A stretch of DNA of 32,160 bases, taken from an uncultured Porphyromonadaceae bacterium. Its GTDB lineage: Bacteria; Bacteroidota; Bacteroidia; Bacteroidales; Muribaculaceae. Within the stretch, counting starts at the first letter, position 1; every line of letters starts with the position of its first letter. The notes beneath the pieces are model-generated. The model was not told the DNA's origin. It saw nothing but the letters and a program-made list of their open reading frames with translations, and did not search any database. Made by a program: the position numbers and the translations under genes. The DNA lies in NCBI GenBank assembly GCA_946187345.1, contig CAMHQD010000026.1:1-32160 (forward strand), given 5' to 3'. Positions 8,047 through 16,100 of the stretch are shown here, piece after piece.

Positions 8047-9456
8047 TTACTCGGCGGGAGCGTCGTCGGCGGTGGTGAAGGCGACCTCGTCCGTGGCGGC
8101 CTGCGGCTGCTGATAGAGGGCGTTGAACTCGTCGACGCTCACCTGCTTCTCGTCAAGGGTGACGGCCTCACGGATGGCGGCGAAAAGTTTCTCGGTGCGG
8201 GCGCGGTCGCGGATGTCACGGCTCATGCGCTCGTCCTCAAGGATGCGGTGGGCATAGTTGTCCACGATGTCCTCGGGAGCGTTGGCCAAGCCATACTGTG
8301 CGAGTTGGTCGCGCGATATTTGGCGAGCCATCTCAAGCAGGTCGGCACTCTCAATCTTGATGCCGAACTGCTCCATCAGGTGGCCCTCCACGAGTTGCCA
8401 ACGCAGCGCGGGACGTGCCTGCTCAAACTCCTCGTCAATCTTCTCGGCGGTGGCTCCCTCGTTCACGCTCACGAAGTAGCGTTTGAGGAAGGCCTCAGGC
8501 AACTCAAGTTCGCCGGCTTGCTGCATGATGGCGGCGCGGGCGTCGATGTCGAAGCGATAGTCGGCCTCGCGAGCCAATGCCGCGGCCAAGTGCTCGCGGA
8601 TCTTGCCGCGGTACTCCTCCTCGGTGGTGGCGACATCCTTGCCCAGCACCTCGTCGAAGAACTCCTGATTCATCTCGGCAGGCTCGGTAACCATAATCTC
8701 GCTAACCACAAACTTGAAGTCGCTGGTGTTGTCTTTAACCTCCTCGTAGTCACGGTCGAGAAGCGACGCGAGGCGCGAACGGCTGTCGCCGGCAATCTCC
8801 TTGGGATTGATGATAATCTCGTCGCCAACCTTCACTGCCACGAGGCGGTCACGCTGCGCGCTGTCGAACGACTGGCGCGGTACAATCATAGCCTTCTCCA
8901 CGGTGATGCCACCCTCCAAGGGGTCGCCATTCTCGTCAAGTTCGGTGAGTGAGCCGGTGAGGTGGCTGTCTTCCTCGCTGAGTTCACCGGGCACCTCACG
9001 GCCGTAGCGCTTGCGGTCATTGGCCACGTTGTCGTCAATCATCTGTTCGGTGACGGTGATGGTGTAGTGTGGGATAGAGAGGTTCTTGTCAACGGCGACG
9101 TTAATCTCGGGCGAGATACCCAAGTCGAACGTGAACGAGAACTCCTTCTCGGTCATCAAATCCACCTTCGTATTCTCGTTGAGCATAGGCTCTCCGAGCA
9201 CGTTGATTTTGTTGTTGATGATATAGTCCTGCAGAGCCTTGCTCACCATGCGGTCAACCACACGCGACATGGCCTGGCCGCCGTAAACCTTCTGAAGCAG
9301 AGCGGCGGGCATGTGGCCGGGGCGGAAACCCTTCATCGGGCGCTGACGGCCCATCTCGTTGAGGGTCTTCTTGTACTCGGCGCGGTAGTCGTCCTCGACG
9401 AGCGAGATTGTCAGGGTAGCGTTGACATTGTCAATCTTGTTGAAATCTACTTTCAT
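8047..9456 (-). CDS. tig: Trigger factor, ribosome-associated chaperone
   Basis: The 469-residue protein has the trigger factor order: N-terminal ribosome-binding domain with the signature GFRPGHMP (near residues 43-50, consensus GFRxGKxP), a central FKBP-like region (about 150-250) and a helical C-terminal chaperone domain. It binds nascent chains at the ribosome exit tunnel. The loop has His in place of the usual Lys. The C-terminus is Ala/Asp/Glu-rich. Upstream of clpP-clpX on the same strand, as in many bacteria, so folding and degradation functions are grouped. A TAATTTTG promoter box lies about 65 bp upstream. Confidence 0.93.
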   Translation of the reverse strand: MKVDFNKIDNVNATLTISLVEDDYRAEYKKTLNEMGRQRPMKGFRPGHMPAALLQKVYGGQAMSRVVDRMVSKALQDYIINNKINVLGEPMLNENTKVDLMTEKEFSFTFDLGISPEINVAVDKNLSIPHYTITVTEQMIDDNVANDRKRYGREVPGELSEEDSHLTGSLTELDENGDPLEGGITVEKAMIVPRQSFDSAQRDRLVAVKVGDEIIINPKEIAGDSRSRLASLLDRDYEEVKDNTSDFKFVVSEIMVTEPAEMNQEFFDEVLGKDVATTEEEYRGKIREHLAAALAREADYRFDIDARAAIMQQAGELELPEAFLKRYFVSVNEGATAEKIDEEFEQARPALRWQLVEGHLMEQFGIKIESADLLEMARQISRDQLAQYGLANAPEDIVDNYAHRILEDERMSRDIRDRARTEKLFAAIREAVTLDEKQVSVDEFNALYQQPQAATDEVAFTTADDAPAE

Positions 9457-9520
9457 CTGTAATAATGCGATTTATAGCGATTTATAGCGTTATTTGCGAA
9501 TTGTGGGCACAAATCGCCTG

Positions 9521-9528
9521 CAAAATTA
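9521..9528 (-). promoter_or_regulatory. Promoter -7 box for tig
   Basis: The minus strand reads TAATTTTG, matching TAnnTTTG. The inferred leader of about 55-60 nt contains a short direct repeat, CGATTTATAG twice (around 9474-9493). Confidence 0.5.
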
Positions 9529-9713
9529 CAAAAAAACCTTGAATTCTCGAAAATATTTATGATATTGGTTTTTGTTTTAGTTCATTTCCTCACGACATTT
9601 TTGAATATCTCCGAAAAATAAAGATTTCCATCTATTATCGCCTGTTTATAATTTTTAATGCGGAATTAATAAAAAGAAAGACGCAAATAGGTGAAAATAG
9701 TCGAGATTTTTTG

Positions 9714-9721
9714 TACCTTTG
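9714..9721 (+). promoter_or_regulatory. Promoter -7 box for the kinase-like/Cys-rich/radical SAM operon
   Basis: TACCTTTG lies 24 bp before the ATG at 9746 in an AT-rich divergent spacer shared with tig. The leader would be only about 20 nt. Confidence 0.6.
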
Positions 9722-9745
9722 CGGTGACAATACAATTCATTTTTT

Positions 9746-10414
9746 ATGACAACAGGTGTTGACGATAAAGTGATAGTGGAAGTGCCCATTGTTGTGTGCA
9801 TCGGGCGTCAGTTTGGCTGTGGCGGTCGCGAGATAGGGCGGCGCGTGGCTGAGTTGTTGAATTTGGACTACTACGACACCGCCCTTCTTGATGAGGCGGC
9901 AAAAGCCAGTGGCGTGTCGGCAAGCATCTTTGAGGCGGCTGATGAACGTATGCCGCGTGTTGCGCCGGGACTGTGGCCCATCAACATGGGGTTGAATGCC
10001 GGCGCGTATATGACCAACGACAACCCTTTAGGCGACCAGACGGTATATCGTGCGCAGTGCAAGGTTATCATGCAACTTGCATCACGTGGAGGTTGCGTCA
10101 TCGTGGGACGAACGGCCGACTATGTGCTGCGGCAGCCCGATGCGCCACTATGTCGCGTGGTGTCGGTATTCCTGCACGCGCCGATTGAGGCGCGCGTGGC
10201 GCGTATGCTTGCGCGGGGGGACGCGTCCGACGAGAAGTCGGCGCGGCGCATCGCGGCGGAGCGGGATGAGGCGCGTGCCGATTATTATAACTTTTATACT
10301 AATGGCGGCTGGGGCCATGCGGCCACCTACGATTTATGCCTAAACTCCGCGCTCGCAGATGATGACGTGGCCGCGAGTCTCATCGCCCATTTTGTCATAT
10401 CCACCAACAGTTGA
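9746..10414 (+). CDS. Cytidylate kinase-like family protein
   Basis: The 222-residue protein resembles the cytidylate-kinase-like P-loop family common in Bacteroidota and Firmicutes. The nucleotide-binding loop is the family's variant GRQFGCGGREIG (residues 20-31) rather than a canonical GKS/T Walker A. Later family features are a REASRGGCVIVGR-like strand (here ASRGGCVIVGRTADY) and the Arg-rich lid (RVARMLARGDASDEKSARRIAAERDEARADYY). No signal peptide is seen, so it is cytoplasmic. It is the first gene of a three-gene unit with a Cys-rich protein and a radical SAM enzyme; 30 bp separate it from the next gene. True substrate and activity are unknown; CMP kinase activity should not be assumed. 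Confidence 0.82.
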   Translation: MTTGVDDKVIVEVPIVVCIGRQFGCGGREIGRRVAELLNLDYYDTALLDEAAKASGVSASIFEAADERMPRVAPGLWPINMGLNAGAYMTNDNPLGDQTVYRAQCKVIMQLASRGGCVIVGRTADYVLRQPDAPLCRVVSVFLHAPIEARVARMLARGDASDEKSARRIAAERDEARADYYNFYTNGGWGHAATYDLCLNSALADDDVAASLIAHFVISTNS

Positions 10415-10444
10415 AAAATAATAATCATTAATAACATATAAAAA

Positions 10445-11008
10445 ATGGCTTACGGAAAAATTATTTGTGAGGAATTGAAAGCAATCAGGAGGCGCATCGC
10501 GGTTGAAAATGGGATCGAGTATGCGCCTGTGGAGTGCCACCATGAGGGCGAGTGTAGCGGCACATGTCCCGCATGTGAGGCTGAGGTGCGCTACCTTGAG
10601 GGCGAGTTGCGTCATCGCAGTCGTCTGGGGCATGCCATCATGCTGGGCGGTGTGGCTGTTGGCCTATCGGCATTGAGTTCGTGCACTGATTGCAGTGGAA
10701 TCGGACAAGTGGACGGTTACATGGAGCCCGACACTTGCGATGTGGTCATAGATAATCCCGATACGTCCGGCACCGATGAAGTGCTTGTGGGCGAAGTTGT
10801 TGCCGAGGATGTCATGCGACGCGATTCAATGAGTGAGGCACGCCAAATGCCGGTTATTAAAGAAATCCAGATTGTCGGTCAAGATACTTTGGCTGAAGTC
10901 GCTGAGCCAAAGAGTAAAGAGGTTACCTCTCCGAACGATAATAATGTGCAAATCCATGGTGAGGAGGAGGAAACTAACCCTCAACCCCGAGATTCTGTAG
11001 CCAAGTGA
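10445..11008 (+). CDS. Cys-rich protein with internal lipobox-like segment, partner of radical SAM gene
   Basis: I do not recognise a characterised family. The 187 residues fall into three parts. Residues 1-57 are basic and helical and hold a compact four-cysteine motif, C31-x5-C37-x3-C41-x2-C44. Residues 58-83 look like a signal peptide or membrane segment (basic RHRSR, hydrophobic GHAIMLGGVAVGLSAL, then LSSC with Cys80). Residues 84-187 are acidic, low in complexity and end in NPQPRDSVAK. Cys80 resembles a lipobox, but a lipoprotein signal preceded by 57 residues would be unusual. The stop overlaps the GTG start of the radical SAM gene, so the two proteins are made in a fixed ratio. It may be the substrate or carrier of that enzyme (inference). 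TIGRFAM-type rSAM/lipoprotein pairs are known in Bacteroidales, but I cannot confirm membership. Confidence 0.75.
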   Translation: MAYGKIICEELKAIRRRIAVENGIEYAPVECHHEGECSGTCPACEAEVRYLEGELRHRSRLGHAIMLGGVAVGLSALSSCTDCSGIGQVDGYMEPDTCDVVIDNPDTSGTDEVLVGEVVAEDVMRRDSMSEARQMPVIKEIQIVGQDTLAEVAEPKSKEVTSPNDNNVQIHGEEEETNPQPRDSVAK

Positions 11009-11631
11009 GTGCTGAGATTGAGGCTCCGCTCATCGGTGTGTCTCGTCACCGTTTGGCGGTGGATGGCAAGGGAGTGACATCGCTCGTGGCTTTCCACGGA
11101 TGCACTTTGCGTTGCCGTTTCTGTCTGAATCCGCATTGCCTTGTCCCCCAACGCGTCTCGCGCCGCGTGACGCCGCGGGCACTTGTCGATGAGCTGATGA
11201 TTGATAACCTTTATTTTCTTGCCACCGGCGGGGGAGTGGCATTTGGCGGTGGTGAGCCTTGTCTGCGCAGCGAGTTTATAGAGAAGTTCCGCGCGTTGGC
11301 GCCACCGCGTTGGCGCATCACGATAGAGACGTCGCTCAACGTCGACTCTCGGCATTTGGAGCGCTTGCTCCCAATCGTCAATGAATATATCGTTGACATT
11401 AAAGATTTAGACGCAGGCGTTTATCGTAATTATACCGGAGGCGACGTGGCGCGCGCGACTGATAACCTGCGTTGGCTGCTCTCTCACGACGGTATGGCCG
11501 CGCGCGTGATAGTGCGTGTGCCGCACATTCCCGACTACAACACACCCGACGGTGTCGCTCGCACAATCGCTACCCTCTACGCGATGGGCGTTGTCAACAT
11601 CGATGAGTTCCACTACCGCCTGCCCCAATAA
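11005..11631 (+). CDS. Small PflA-type radical SAM protein
   Basis: The 208-residue protein carries the [4Fe-4S]/SAM motif C33-x3-C37-x2-C40 in HGCTLRCRFC, the GGGEP SAM-binding motif (within VAFGGGEPC), an ETSLNVD strand and a VDIKDLD segment, all typical of glycyl-radical-enzyme activase-like proteins. No SPASM or second cluster domain is present. GTG is chosen as start because it overlaps the upstream TGA (GTGA), there is no nearby ATG in frame, and the protein is complete from this point. No glycyl radical enzyme is encoded nearby, so the target is unknown; the adjacent Cys-rich protein is the obvious candidate. Convergent with the gene at 11665. Confidence 0.85.
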   Translation: MSAEIEAPLIGVSRHRLAVDGKGVTSLVAFHGCTLRCRFCLNPHCLVPQRVSRRVTPRALVDELMIDNLYFLATGGGVAFGGGEPCLRSEFIEKFRALAPPRWRITIETSLNVDSRHLERLLPIVNEYIVDIKDLDAGVYRNYTGGDVARATDNLRWLLSHDGMAARVIVRVPHIPDYNTPDGVARTIATLYAMGVVNIDEFHYRLPQ

Positions 11632-11664
11632 TAAATGATATGACGACAAATAGTATGCGGCTTG

Positions 11665-12171
11665 TCATTCGTTGTCGTAGTCTTTGTATTCCTCATCGTC
11701 TTCATAGTATTCTTCATTTTCGTCATCGTAGTCATCGGCCGATGAGGCGTTATAGTATTTTGCGCCGCGTTTGTAGCCTTCGGCGTATCCGTCGCGGTAG
11801 CCGCGGGCGTATTGGCTGCCGTGGGGAACGTACTGCTCGCGTTTGGCTTTGGGCACCGTAGCGTTGTAGCGTTGGCCATATTCTCCGGTCTGAAAACCGG
11901 CGCGGTGACCGTCGCGCTTTCCGGCGTCAAATGCCTCCTCGGCTTCGGTTTTGGTCTCGACGGTTTCAGTCTCATCAGTTTCTGTCTCATAAACCGATAC
12001 GGTGAACGGGAGTGACACGTCGGGATAGTGGCGAAAGGGGGTGATGGCGATTGTGTCGATTTGTTGCGGCGTGTCGCGGCTCGCCAGGTGGTCGATACCC
12101 AACACGAGAGCCGCCAGCAGTGGCGTGACCAGGCCGATGATGACGATTGTTTTGGCTATACGGAGTCTCAT
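11665..12171 (-). CDS. Membrane-anchored protein with Gly/Tyr repeats and acidic tail
   Basis: Unrecognised. The start at 12171 is preferred over an upstream ATG at 12267 because the protein then opens with a membrane anchor (RIAKTIVIIGLVTPLLAALVLG) and overlaps the patatin gene less. The 168-residue product has one N-terminal transmembrane segment, a Thr/Glu stretch (ETETDETETVETKTEAEE), then two Gly/Tyr/Arg-rich repeats spaced by four residues (AGKRDGHRAGFQTGEYGQRY and ARGYRDGYAEGYKRGAKYY), and an acidic Tyr/Asp/Glu tail. The GYxxGYxxG periodicity resembles short glycine-zipper-like stretches. No function can be given. It follows the patatin gene on the same strand. Confidence 0.65.
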   Translation of the reverse strand: MRLRIAKTIVIIGLVTPLLAALVLGIDHLASRDTPQQIDTIAITPFRHYPDVSLPFTVSVYETETDETETVETKTEAEEAFDAGKRDGHRAGFQTGEYGQRYNATVPKAKREQYVPHGSQYARGYRDGYAEGYKRGAKYYNASSADDYDDENEEYYEDDEEYKDYDNE

Positions 12172-12235
12172 GAGTCGATAATTGTCGCAAGAGGCAGCCA
12201 CGAGATGGCCGCACCCCCGGACGTGTTGATGCTTT

Positions 12236-13129
12236 TTATGCGAAGGCGCGGCGAGCGGCGGCGACACCGAGGTCGTAGGTGGCCTGCATCTTGGCAGGGT
12301 CGCTGCTCAGGCGGCTGATCGGCAACGGCTCGTCGGGTTGGATAACAATTGCGGCGCCGTCGCGCGCACGCCGCGCCACATACTCGAGTTCCTCGTTGTA
12401 CATCTCGTGACGGCGGGCCATTGCGTTGAGCAATGCAGGGTAGCGGCGCAGCATGATACGTGCGAGCCACATCAGCGGATTGGGCTTCTTGACGAAACCC
12501 ACGGGTTGGGTGAGCACAACGATGTTGCGGTCGTAGCCTTGGCATTCCATATATCGCAGGGGGATGCTGTCGCTGATGCCGCCGTCGAGCAGTTTCATGC
12601 CGTCGAGTTCCACGATGCGGCTCACCATCGGCATGGACGATGAGGCGCGTATCCACTCGTACAGCACCTCGCCGCCCTGCTTGATTGGCCGGTAATGGGG
12701 CTTGCCGGTGAGCACGTCTGTGGTGACGATGTGGTAGTCGACGGGCGAACTCTCGAAGGCCTCGTTGTCAAACAGGTCGTACTCGCGTGGTACGGTGTGG
12801 AAGGCGAACTCGGCGTTGAAGTAGTCGCCGGTGGTGAGCAGTGACCACAGGCCGCAATAGCGCCGGTCGCCGGCAAAGCGCTGGTTATAGCGCAGGGCGC
12901 GGCCGCTCTGACGGCTGACGTAGTTCACGCCGAAGGCCGCGCCGGCGCTCACGCCCACCACGCCCTGCACCTCGATGCCCAACTCGAGCATCACGTCCAT
13001 CACGCCGGCGCTGAACAGCCCCCGCAGCGCGCCACCCTCGAGCACGAGGCCGGTGCGGTCCCGTGGGGCCTCCCCCCACCCCCTCTTGAAGGAGGGGGCT
13101 ATGGGTAGTTGATTTTGCTGTTGGCTCAT
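12236..13129 (-). CDS. Patatin-like phospholipase
   Basis: The 297-residue protein is a patatin-family serine hydrolase, acting on acyl lipids. Visible: the oxyanion segment EGGALRG (31-37), nucleophile elbow GVSAG with Ser61 in VVGVSAGAAFG, and catalytic Asp182 in LLDGGISDSIPL. No signal peptide is present. The start at 13129 overlaps the upstream stop as ATGA, so translation is coupled to the SusD-like gene. An upstream in-frame ATG at 13324 was rejected because it would lie entirely within that gene. Residues 8-22 (PIAPSFKRGWGEAPR) are encoded by a G/C-rich palindrome (13079-13098) that looks like an inserted repeat. Function in the cell is unknown. Confidence 0.88.
   Translation of the reverse strand: MSQQQNQLPIAPSFKRGWGEAPRDRTGLVLEGGALRGLFSAGVMDVMLELGIEVQGVVGVSAGAAFGVNYVSRQSGRALRYNQRFAGDRRYCGLWSLLTTGDYFNAEFAFHTVPREYDLFDNEAFESSPVDYHIVTTDVLTGKPHYRPIKQGGEVLYEWIRASSSMPMVSRIVELDGMKLLDGGISDSIPLRYMECQGYDRNIVVLTQPVGFVKKPNPLMWLARIMLRRYPALLNAMARRHEMYNEELEYVARRARDGAAIVIQPDEPLPISRLSSDPAKMQATYDLGVAAARRAFA
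13079..13098. repeat. GC-rich palindrome inside the patatin coding sequence
   Basis: CCCCCTC and GAGGGGG form a perfect 7-bp inverted repeat around a 6-base loop. It falls in the N-terminal coding region before the conserved patatin fold, encoding an unconserved Pro/Gly/Lys peptide. Similar CCCTCCTTnnAAGGAGGG palindromes occur as intergenic repeats in bacterial genomes. Confidence 0.6.
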
Positions 13130-16100
13130 TGCTTGGTGATGGTGCAGGTGGAGCGGGTGTCGCACTTGAGCGAGAGCGAGATGTGATAGGCGCCGGCCTC
13201 GGTGATGGTGAGTTGTGGACCATTGGTGACGATGTCGCCGGTTGTGCCGCCCCAGTTCATCTCCCAGTCGTGGTTGGCCCGGAACTTGAACTCGCCGGCG
13301 GTGAGCTCGGCAGAGCACTCCCAAGCGCCGGTGGACTTGTTGAACGTCATGTCGAGGTCCGTGTCGCCGTTGGCGGTGCCGATAATGCTCACCGAAGTGA
13401 TGGAAGCCACGTTATAGAGCATATTGCCCAAGTCGACATTCACGCGATAGAAGCCCGCTTCGGCAGTGAAACTGTCGCCTAACTCTTTCAAACCATTGGC
13501 CGTGCCATCGCTGCCAAAGGTGATACCTTCCCACGAGAACTCATCGCTGCGGAAAGTGTAATAACCGTCCAAGTAAGCATAACCGACGTATTTGCCATTG
13601 GTGGCGCCTGTGCGGTACATCGGGTCGGCAGGGCTACCCCAACCGTTGTGGTTGCCGGCGATGAAGATGTAGGGGAAGTCGTATTTATTGGCTTCCTCGA
13701 GTTTGAATGTCATCATCCACGGGTCGAAGATGAGAGTGAGAGCCTCGGGCAAGGTGTCGGCAATGGGGGTGAGTGTGGTCAAGTCACCTTTCCTGTTGTC
13801 GGTAACGGTGCCTTGCGGCAGACCATATTGTATGCCATTATCATCGGTAATGAGCCACCGGTCGCCTTGTGCCAAATCAATCTTATAAGAGTCGGTGCCC
13901 TCGATTTGCTCCATCGCCTTGCCGCCCACGGTGTACTGCCGACCGCTCAGGTCGTTGTGGACCACGCGGACGCTGCCGGCCAGATTGGCGTTGTCAGGCA
14001 GGGTGAAGTCAAGCGTGAAGTCGTTGTCGGTGTGGTCGGTCAGTCCGAGATTATCGAGAGCCTGCTTGAAGTCAGACGAGTTAACCCATCCATCCTTATC
14101 TGCCGTGACTTCGTCAGTTAAACCATTGCTTTTCAGTAGCACCTTGCTCGCGGCAGGGGTCGCCCCATTGTAGTAATGCGGCACGTAGAGGCGGTAGCCG
14201 CCGGCGGTGGGCGCGTTGAAGTCGATGTCTTCGGCCGCAGTGATGTAGAACTTGCGGCTTGTCGGGTTGCCGGTGGAACTCAGGAAGACGTACCGCCCGG
14301 TGATGTCGTTGAAGAACACGGTGTAGGTGCCGGCTGCGACGGGGATGTTGTTGCCGTCCTGTATGCCGGTGCCAAACGGGAATGTCGCGCCGCCCCAATT
14401 GATGTCCCACGCATCGTTGGCCGTGAACTTAACATTGGTGTCGGCATCGAGAGTGACCGTTGCCCACCAGTCGTGATTGTCGTGGCCGCGCAATGGCTTG
14501 AGTGGCGTGGCCGACGTGCTCCAAGTGTTGAAGTCGCCGGCAAGGGCGATAGTGGAGAAAGACTGCGGCGTGGTGTCAAGTCTGGTGAATGTGATGTGCT
14601 GTGAGCCGTTAGTGGAGCACTCCATGGTGATGGTGTAGATACCTGTTACTGTCGCGCGGAATTGCCTGTTATCAAAGTCTTCCTGCTTGATGCCGCCGCA
14701 TAACTCTTGCCATGCGTAGTAGGAGATTTGATTCGCATCATCCCATGAGCCGGGCTTATTGATGAACTTAAACATATCGCCGGCGGTCATCAACGATGTA
14801 TAGGTCAGCGTTGTGACTATCGTGTTGGAATAACTGCTCTCAAAAGCCACATCAACAGGATAGAGCGGAGCGAGGCTCGTGCCGATTGCCTCGGGGTTGT
14901 TGTCCCACTGCCGGTCGCCGATGTCGCTGCCGATGATATACCACTGCTGTGGCGCTAACGCGTTATAAGGCTTGACGTTGCGCACCACAGAGTTGGAGAT
15001 GACCTGCGTGCCGTCGTATGTCGCCACGCAGCGGAAGTGGACGGTGACAATGTCCATCGACGACAGGCGGTGGCTGAGCATCAGGTTGATTTCCTGCGGA
15101 TTAACAACAAAGTCGGTGCCGTTGATATTTGAGTTTTGGTTGAGCGAAATCGGTTGCGGGAACTCGCCGTCGGTGTCCATCTCGATGCGGTAGGTCGGGG
15201 TCACAACCGGGTTACCATAGTCCGGACTGTCCCATTCAAAGGCGAAGAACGGTTCTGACTGGAGGCTGATGACATCGGCCGCGCCGGTCTCCAACCTCAG
15301 TTCGAACGTTTCGGGCACTTGATAATCGTAGCCGGGGTTCTGAGTCAAGTTCGGATTTTGCTCCATCGCCATTGCGGGGATGGGAAAGAGGTTGAGCGCG
15401 GCGGGGATGTCTTTGCCTTCAAATGTGCCGCCTTTCCACTGCCAATTATAGTCGGTTTCACCGCCATATCGGCCAAAGCGGATCAGGTCCATGCGTCGGC
15501 GACCCTCGAAGTAGAACTCGCGGCTCCACTCGTCGAGGATACCATCGAGCGAATAACTGCGCATGAGCGTCGCGCCGGCGCGTGTGCGCAGGGCGTTGAT
15601 GGCGTCGGCCGCCTCGGCCGGCGTCACGCTGCCACCGTCCTGGCGCGTGAGAGCCTCGGCGAGCGTGAGGTAGGCCTCGGCCTTGCGCAGCAGGAACACG
15701 TCGGCATCGGCAATCTGCGCATTGGACGATAGCGAGCCGTCGGTAGTGAAATTGGTGAACTTCGCCACGGCGAAGCCATTGTGAAAGTTTTGCCAGTCGG
15801 TGTTGTAGAGAGTGCGGTCCTTGCTGTTGAGCAGCGCGCGGTCATCACCGGCTGTCACGGCGTTCTCATAGCCTCTGGCGGAGGGTATCTCATTATCGGC
15901 ATAGTCACCCTCGGCAAAGAATTGTCTCACCAGTTGCGGGCGAGCGCGTAAGCCGGCCCAACACTGGTAATAGAGGCCGTTGTTGGTATAATGCCACGGG
16001 TGTTCATCCATGTCAGAGTCGAATGTGCCGGCAATCAAATACATTGACGTGCTCCACGACGTCCAGAACGTCTTGCGCGAATCGTGGATGAGCGGCATGA

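Noticed and set aside
12172-12267. Upstream extension of the acidic membrane protein
   Set aside because: The extra residues lack a signal sequence and overlap the patatin gene; the internal ATG places the membrane anchor at the N-terminus.
13130-13324. N-terminal extension of the patatin gene
   Set aside because: Would be coded wholly within the SusD-fusion gene in another frame and is His/Arg-rich; the ATGA overlap start fits better.
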